DNA of 64,000 nucleotides from Isoetes taiwanensis (Eukaryota > Streptophyta > Lycopodiopsida > Isoetales > Isoetaceae). The number at the start of each line of letters is the position of its first letter. The stretch's first letter is position 1. The stretch is from positions 563,392 through 627,391 of the forward strand of contig JAJEKV010000108.1 of assembly GCA_021234155.1 (NCBI GenBank), given 5' to 3'. The notes under the pieces were generated by a model, which saw only the letters and a program-made list of their open reading frames with translations, made no database searches and had not been told where the DNA came from. Shown one piece after another: positions 57,950 through 64,000 of the stretch. The translations under genes and the position numbers were made by a program.

Positions 57950-58745
57950 GCTCTTGAAGGTATGATCCCAACCTTGTTCGATCGAGCTTCGTACTTTCGG
58001 CATCTCATGCAAGGCTGGCTGCATGGACAAGCTCACCATAGCATATCCGAATGTCCCCTCCTTATGCGGCATAACTCACGAAGGGTGTGGCATTAGGTCT
58101 TCCACCAACTCCAACCGGGGCCAGCAAAGCCTCTCCTGACGTGGCTCCCAATCTATCTCCCCGTCTCAATCCAGAGATAGTGTACACCTGTATGATAGAG
58201 GCAATGGATCTGTGCTTTTCATGGGTAGATGGTGCGCAGGTAGCATTGCGTGCCCCCTTAAATATGGGATTTACATGGCATTGATAATGTGTCGCCTTGA
58301 CCTGTCAAGGGCGCTGGCATCCCATAGCTTGCTGGAGGGATGTGTCAAGGCTTGTCTAAGAGTGTGGCGATCCGCCTCCGTTTGCACTTCCGGATGCACG
58401 CACGTTCTCCCACCGCACATTCCATCTAGCCGACCAGCGCTCTCTTTTCCCGCTTGAAGAAGCTTTTGGCGTTGAGACCCCCATTGCCACGATGTAAAGC
58501 GAGTTAGAGACCGAGCATTGTCCATCTTGATCACCTTATGCGGAAGTAGGCGAAATGTCCGTCCAAGGGCTCCCCTTTGAAGAGGCAAGAAACACATTTC
58601 TTCAAAGTGATCTGGTATGGGGCCCCGTGGACTTCACCCCGGGGCCGATGCCGAAGAGTTTTACGCACCGCTCCAAGTCATTCCAAGTAGCGAAGGAAAT
58701 CACTTTGGGCCCCCAGATCTTGACCCCATCTGAGGAAACACGATA
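57950..58745 (-). mobile_element. Dispersed repeat copy B
   Basis: Aligns base for base with copy C over about 320 bp (TATGATCCCAACCTT, AAGGGTGTGGCATT, AGCAAAGCCTCTC, ATAGAGGCAATGGAT, CATGGGATTTATATGGCATT-like) and with copy A over about 600 bp. It lacks the hairpin and microsatellite end. Orientation is given relative to copy A. Minus frame 58271-58597 and plus frames 58087-58284 and 58555-58746 remain partly open. Confidence 0.7.
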
Positions 58746-61700
58746 ACTAATTAAATAATAGAGATGATCCCGATTAAAATAATGAATAAAGGTAATGAGC
58801 ATGGAAGATCTACATACATACTTGATGTTAGATGGATAGTGCAAGAGATGTATAATATGATCTCTAATTCGCTTTCTTTTTGCTTGTCAACTATTTGCTC
58901 GAAGATTAGCACGGTACAATGCAACGTCAAGGGTGCATAAGTTTTTCACTATAGAAACCAAAATCTTATCAACCAATCATCTTTGTAATGTGCCATAAGC
59001 GATATGTAAAAACATCTACAAGGAGAATTTGGCGATTTAAGATATAAACTAACCGATATGTACGTGATAAGGCATCGAAAAGTTTATCTGAGCAAATTTA
59101 TATGTAAGAGGACCATTAGGTCTCTTTTTGATCAACCTCATAGATCTGGGAAACAATAATGAGAAATAAAAGTAATAGATGGAATAAAATAATTTTCTAT
59201 AAGGTCAAAAGGCTGCTTAACTTTACTTAAGATACATCGAAGAAAAGTTTGGATGTGATATATATGCAAAAGCAAAGGAAATGCATACTAAACATTCAAA
59301 ACCACATGGCAAAAATTAAAATATAAGACATACCAACACTCAAAGAAAGATTGCCCCTGCTTTCATCTTCAGTCCAGATGCATCTGCTAATTGCACCGCC
59401 CATAGATTACAAAAATCAAAGAGCATCTACCAGCAAGGATATACCACACTCTGTGTTGGCCTTCATAAATCTTCTAAACGTGTTGGAAGAAATCGAGGAA
59501 TCAGAAGAGAAGTTGGGAAATTTAGATAAGAAATTAGATTAAAATTGTCTTAGGCCAAGATTCATACTAGCCATCTATTGTTTACAAGGAGGCAAAATTT
59601 TGAAGACAAATGACAAAGACGATGATAGTATTTTAATTCCGCTTATTATCGGAAACGTAAAAATGGAAAAAGAGAGATTACCCATGGGCCTGAAGGATCT
59701 CCGATGATGGGCCACATTTGCCCCAAATTGAGCAAATCCATAACAATGTCTGATCTATTAATTTTGTCGAAACCACCAAAAGCCCTCGTGAATTAAATGG
59801 CATGGCGTATGGCTTTTCTGTGCGTAATGTCCTTCCAATTTGGTCCATTTTTTGTCCAACAATTTGAGTCGCCCAAAATTTCTTTTTTACCAATACTTTT
59901 GTTCTTTTCAATGGCTTTCTCCACTCATTTTTTACTTTTTACTCCAAGGTTACTTGCTTTCGAATCCATTCTCCTTTTTTTTAATTCCATTGTAAGTCTT
60001 CATGTATACCGCAGGGGATCTCTCCATTCACCTTTACCCTTATTCTCTTCACGTAAAAAACACTTAAGCATCATTCACGCCGGCATCCGGCCATAGAAGC
60101 ATGCCACGATGGCGGGTTTCAAAACAAGAATGCAAGTAAAAATTTTGCAAGAACGGAGTGCCTACTGGTGGCTGCCGCAACGCTTTCTACTTGCATTCTC
60201 GATCTACCCACGTTATCTGCCGTACTTTACCATGCATTCCAAGAACTTGTTTAGGGCATTTCAAGATTGTTACTGGGCCAGATAATGATGCTTTGCGTTT
60301 TTCCACGGGGCTTTACGAGCCATGGTTCATAGGTTGTTTCCGTAGACGTCACCGATGGGAAGGCAACTAGATTGCTCTTCCTCAGATACATGGCCAATAG
60401 AAAGTTTTTTGAGCGCCTTTTCCACTATCTTCTCATCCATGCCCTCGCCTTGGGGTATTTTGTCTTGGATATTCGTGTCTTTGCCACTCGCTTTTTTAAA
60501 AGGATTTTTCCTCTTGACCCTTTCATTCTTGTCCCATGATATCTTTGGACTTCTCCTTCTTTCAAAACCTGGTTTCATACTCGTGGCTTGTGTTTAGCCT
60601 TTAACCTTACTATGTTGATTCCATCTTATCTCCATAAGTATTCTTTTTTTCTTCTATGGATCTTTGTGAGTGTTCTAGTCTCTCATGAAAACCCTGTTTG
60701 CATTTTTTCAATCTTCACACTCATCTCCATGTTTTCTTTATGGTATTTTTTCATGTAGTACATCTCTTTGTACTACTTTTGCTCCTTTTTCATATTTGCC
60801 TAGCATTTCCTTCAAAGCTAGCATTATGCTCTAGCAATATACTTATATTTATCATTCTTTGCAAATTATTACCCAGATATATAAAGACGATATATAGAGT
60901 GCTTTGGGAATTATTTTTTGTTATATGTAGAAAAGCTTCTAGAATTTGGAAATAATCCGTTCTCCAAATGCATCCACAAAATGAGTATGTGCATTTGTCC
61001 TTTTGTTGGAATAACATCTGCCTAAATTACATATTTTTGTCTTACGCAAGCCATTAAGTGTGTAGGATAATGTCACACCCTGCTATTTGGGTAAGCGTTT
61101 GGGGACTAAGAATGGCATGAGTTCGCGATCCGCAAACATAAAAGTTTTGTTAGCCAAGGCTATAAGATATCTTACCTTGTTTCACTAAATTGACACCGTC
61201 CAATTATAAATTGCCTAAACCTTACCAATATAATTAGCTCAATTTACCATACGCTCTATAGAAAAATCAAGTTTGACTCACCAAATCCACTAAACAAACT
61301 AAACCGTGTTGATCAAGGTGAACAACCTAGCTTTTTTCAAATGCGCCCTCATGTCGCTGAATCCCCCAGCTCTCTCAACTTTTCGTGCATCAAACCCCTA
61401 ACTCTAATTAATATAGGTCCGGATCTAGAGAAGCAATCTAAACCATCGATTTGCATTTTGATTCATTACATTTATTAAAAACTTATTATATAAGAAGATA
61501 TGAAGGGAATGTATTTATTTTGAAAAGTTACCTGTATAAGTTATTATTTAATTTCATGTGTCAAGCTAAATCAATTTTTGGAAAAACCCTGGCTAGTTTA
61601 ATCGACCGATCTAGTCGTATTTATATCTGCACTAGACATATTTTTTGACAATTTCGGTTTGCTAGATTGAATGGAAGACATTATAAGCATTAGGATTTGA

Positions 61701-62040
61701 ATGTATTTGGTTTTCAAATCAACATGAATATTGATTTGGTCAATACCTTGGCTACAATGTATTTGTTATAGTAATGTCAATGGTCAAATGTAATTGTTTT
61801 ACTTTATGACGTAAATAATTGTTCTATCTAGAAAATTTGCATAAACAAATATCGCAAGTAATATAACAAACTTATAGGACATTGCAACCTTACATTTGGG
61901 ATGTACATACTAGTTGAATATGGTCCAATGAAGAGGCATATAAAAATTGCATCTCTTCGTACAAATGCACGTCATCTCAAAATTGAAACAGACATATGGG
62001 CCTGTGAGCCATTTAGGAACATGATATATCAATATTATTA
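58746..62040. other. Unassigned sequence
   Basis: No gene recognised. The best unexplained frames are 59351-59542 plus (ends LEEIEESEEKLGNLDKKLD, a short coiled-coil style segment) and 60327-60578 minus (basic, ERVKRKNPFKKASGKD, then EKIVEKALKKLSIG). Neither has splice or domain support. TGTCACACCCTGCTATT at 61072 resembles an LTR start but no partner was found. Confidence 0.4.
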
Positions 62041-62770
62041 AATAGGAATAGAATAGAATAAAGTTTTTATTGTCCCACGGAGACCAATTGGCCTCTGGGA
62101 CCCAAACAGGGGCTTAGCAAACATATTACTATCAAATTGCCAGGAAGGGGTGTGTGGGGAAAAATCGTGTGAGAATAGGTTTGCTATCAAACTGTACAAA
62201 TACAAATACAAATATATATCATGGGGGAAATATTCTTATGTTTGTCCCACTCAATCCGACCATCCATTCGGGATCCTACGGCACGGGCTTGGGACGTATC
62301 GTGCACGCCCGGCTTGGGAGTTTGTATATAGATTATATGTAGCCGATCCCACGGTCCAAAGGTTGATTTGATTCTCTGACGTCGGTTCGAGATCCTACTA
62401 CCACGTTGCTTTGAGACACACCCTACGGTGCACATGGCTTTGGGAACTATATGTAATAGATCTTGCGGTCCAGATTGTTCTTGATCTTGATCGTCGATCT
62501 AGGACGGCTCACGTGGCTTAGCACATATCCTACGGTGCACATGGCTTTGGGAATTATATGTAATAGATCCCATGCTCATGTTTCTTTAATTATTATCACG
62601 TGGTGAGATCTCGACCCTTGATCGGGTTCAAGATCCTACGGCTCACGTTAAATGCTCGTCCCTTAAGGAGAGGCTTTTAAAATTTTTATGTTGTGTGGGG
62701 AATTTGAACCCTAGTCATTAGCACTCCTAGCCCCCAATTCTAACCACTAGACCAAGTACTAATTCCATGA
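62041..62770 (-). mobile_element. SINE-like element with the shared hairpin-microsatellite tail
   Basis: On the minus strand: a tRNA-like head with A box TGGTCTAGTGG (62744-62754) and B box GGTTCAAATTCC (62699-62710), a body of ~107-bp tandem repeats, then a strong hairpin (GTCCCA..GAGACC-AATT-GGCCTC.TGGGAC on plus, 62078-62101) and (TATTC)n at 62043-62066. The hairpin plus tail is the same terminus as copy A of the dispersed repeat. This is the layout of a SINE sharing its 3' tail with a partner LINE. No target duplication was found, so the unity of head and tail is inference. Confidence 0.5.
62275..62640. repeat. ~107-bp tandem repeat, about 3.5 units
   Basis: CCTACGGTGCACATGGCTTT starts units at 62422 and 62529 (period 107), a partial unit starts at 62635 (CCTACGGCTCACG), and a diverged unit starts near 62275 (CCTACGGCACGGGCTT). 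Units share TATATGTAATAGATC and a GCGGTCCA or CACGGTCCA word. Confidence 0.8.
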
Positions 62771-62825
62771 ATGATTTATATTTCAAATATACTTAAGGGT
62801 AATATTCTAATTAAGATAAAGGAGA

Positions 62826-63545
62826 GTATAACATTCTAGCTAGTTCAAAAGAGTTCTAGAATGTTCTGGAAGGCTCTAGAAAGTTCTATTCCAAAATATT
62901 CTAGAAAATTCTAGAACATAAGAGAATCTGGGGGAAATCTAAGAAAATTCTTCCAGAAAGTTCCAAATTGTTCTAATAAGTTCTAGAATGTTCTAGAATG
63001 TAGAGAAATCTATGGAAATGTAAGAGAATCTGGGGAAATACTTCCTAAAAGTTCTAGGATATTTTGAAAGTCTTTAGAATGTTCCTTGAAAAGTCTTAAA
63101 TCATGTAAAGGAATCCAAGAGAATCTAATTAAATCAAGAAAATCTCATAAAATGGGCAAGAGAATCTAGGAAAATATTACAAGCCTAAGGGGAATCTCTT
63201 AAAATCTACAGGGGACCTAAGGGAATCTTTATAAAATCTAAGGGAATCTAAGAAAATGTTGATGAAATCTTAGAGTATCTAGGGAATCTTTATAGAATCT
63301 CTTTGAATCTCATATAATGTAAGAAAACCTAGGCAATCTCATAAAATCTAAAAGGGATCTAAAGGGAATCTAAGAGGATCTTCATAAATCTTGAGAATCT
63401 ATGGAAATCTAATGGAATCTAGAGAGAATCTTACAAAATTTAGAGGAATCTCCACTAAAACCTCCCAAGAGAACCTTTTAGTAGAATCTTAGAGAATCTA
63501 TGAATTTAGAGTATTCTCAAAGAGATTCTTTTTAGAATGTAGGCA
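62826..63545. repeat. 10-bp satellite built on the heat-shock-element consensus
   Basis: The first ~180 bp has a 10-bp period of TTCTAGAANG. Uninterrupted TTCnnGAAnnTTCnnGAA arrays occur at 62854-62871, 62899-62916 and 62981-62998. Beyond 63010 the array degenerates into GAATCT/AAGAGAATCT words to about 63545. Alternating nGAAn/nTTCn pentamers are the binding site of heat-shock transcription factors. No adjacent gene is recognised. Confidence 0.85.
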
Positions 63546-63654
63546 CGACAAGAACTTGCACAGATAGGAACATGCTAAACCAACATGCAATCATCGTAGG
63601 GCGCATTAAATTTCTTGTATATATGTACACGTTATGTCGGTAAGTGTCCGAGGG

Positions 63655-64000
63655 CCAGAAGTGATTTGGCATCCATGATCTCTTGGTATGATCCCAACCT
63701 TCGCATTCGAAGCTTGTGCTTCGGCTATATCATGTAGGGGCTGGGCCGTATGGACCACCTCGTGATCCAAATGTCATCATATAACGACAACTCAAGGGTG
63801 TGGCATTTGTCTTCCACAGCCCAACTGGCGGCGTTGACAAAGCCTCTCTGACGCCAACTCCAATCCATGTCCCCCATCTCAACTGAGATGGTGTGCACCT
63901 GTCGGATAGAGGCAATGGATCCTACTTTTTCATGGGTAGATGATCAAGCTTGTAGCATTGTGGCCCCGCCTAACATGGGATTTATATGGCATTGATAATG
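63655..64000 (-). mobile_element. Dispersed repeat copy C, cut by the window end
   Basis: Aligns with copy B from TATGATCCCAACCTT (63689) to TGGCATTGATAATG at the final base, and continues past the window. Identity to B is roughly 75-80 percent by eye. The preceding ~50 bp also aligns with copy A near 55810-55890. Confidence 0.75.

Noticed and set aside
62690-62765. Functional tRNA gene on the minus strand
   Set aside because: A and B boxes are present, but the acceptor and anticodon stems do not pair, so a SINE head fits better.

Overview
This is plant nuclear DNA, probably from a fern or another land plant with swimming sperm. It is gene-poor and AT-rich, and repeats and decayed transposons dominate it. 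The lineage clue is a pair of correctly spliced exons at 14.68-15.28 kb that encode the C-terminal tail of an axonemal dynein heavy chain. Conifers and flowering plants lack that protein; ferns, lycophytes, bryophytes, cycads and Ginkgo keep it. Pentatricopeptide-repeat (PPR) fragments, a Ty1/copia element, L1-type LINEs, tRNA-derived SINEs and Helitron termini fit a plant. No database search was possible, so family names rest on motifs read from the sequence.

Layout. 0-7.5 kb: degenerate sequence with a 120-bp tandem repeat, a SINE-like tail, one unrecognised split reading frame and a purine array. 7.57-16.54 kb: a putative 8.97-kb CACTA-like transposon with matching ends and subterminal repeats. 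It holds a large imperfect palindrome whose arms end in oppositely oriented 19-bp minisatellites, plus the dynein exons. It appears to sit inside a broken minus-strand gene. 18.4-22.5 kb: a decayed Ty1/copia element with a stop codon, a 60-bp retroposon insertion and a corrupted RNase H. 23.3-31 kb: two FCP1/HAD-like phosphatase fragments, a PPR pseudogene, a nearly perfect foldback MITE, an intron-rich minus-strand gene of unknown function and a coiled-coil gene split by a SINE. 35.4-36.1 kb: exons of another unrecognised minus-strand gene. 40.0-41.9 kb: a Helitron-like element filled by a 1.7-kb pyrimidine array. 42.1-46.0 kb: an L1-type LINE bounded by a 19-bp target duplication. 50.2-51.1 kb: a second Helitron 3' end and a cluster of CTCGAC hairpins. 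52.5-54.1 kb: the last exon of an unrecognised plus-strand gene with an antisense PPR fragment upstream. 54.2-64 kb: two 5'-truncated LINEs, three copies of an undescribed dispersed repeat, a SINE-like element, and a satellite built on the heat-shock-element consensus.

Most long open frames are artefacts of tandem repeats, notably those at 8.6-10.1 kb and 40.0-41.8 kb. Genuine coding signal is short exons with plausible splice sites, or transposon proteins with recognisable motifs. Homopolymer-linked frame changes occur throughout and could be decay or sequencing error. The most interesting structures are the palindrome with minisatellite arms inside the dynein-carrying transposon, a hairpin-plus-microsatellite terminus shared by several retroposon-like repeats, and the heat-shock-element satellite.
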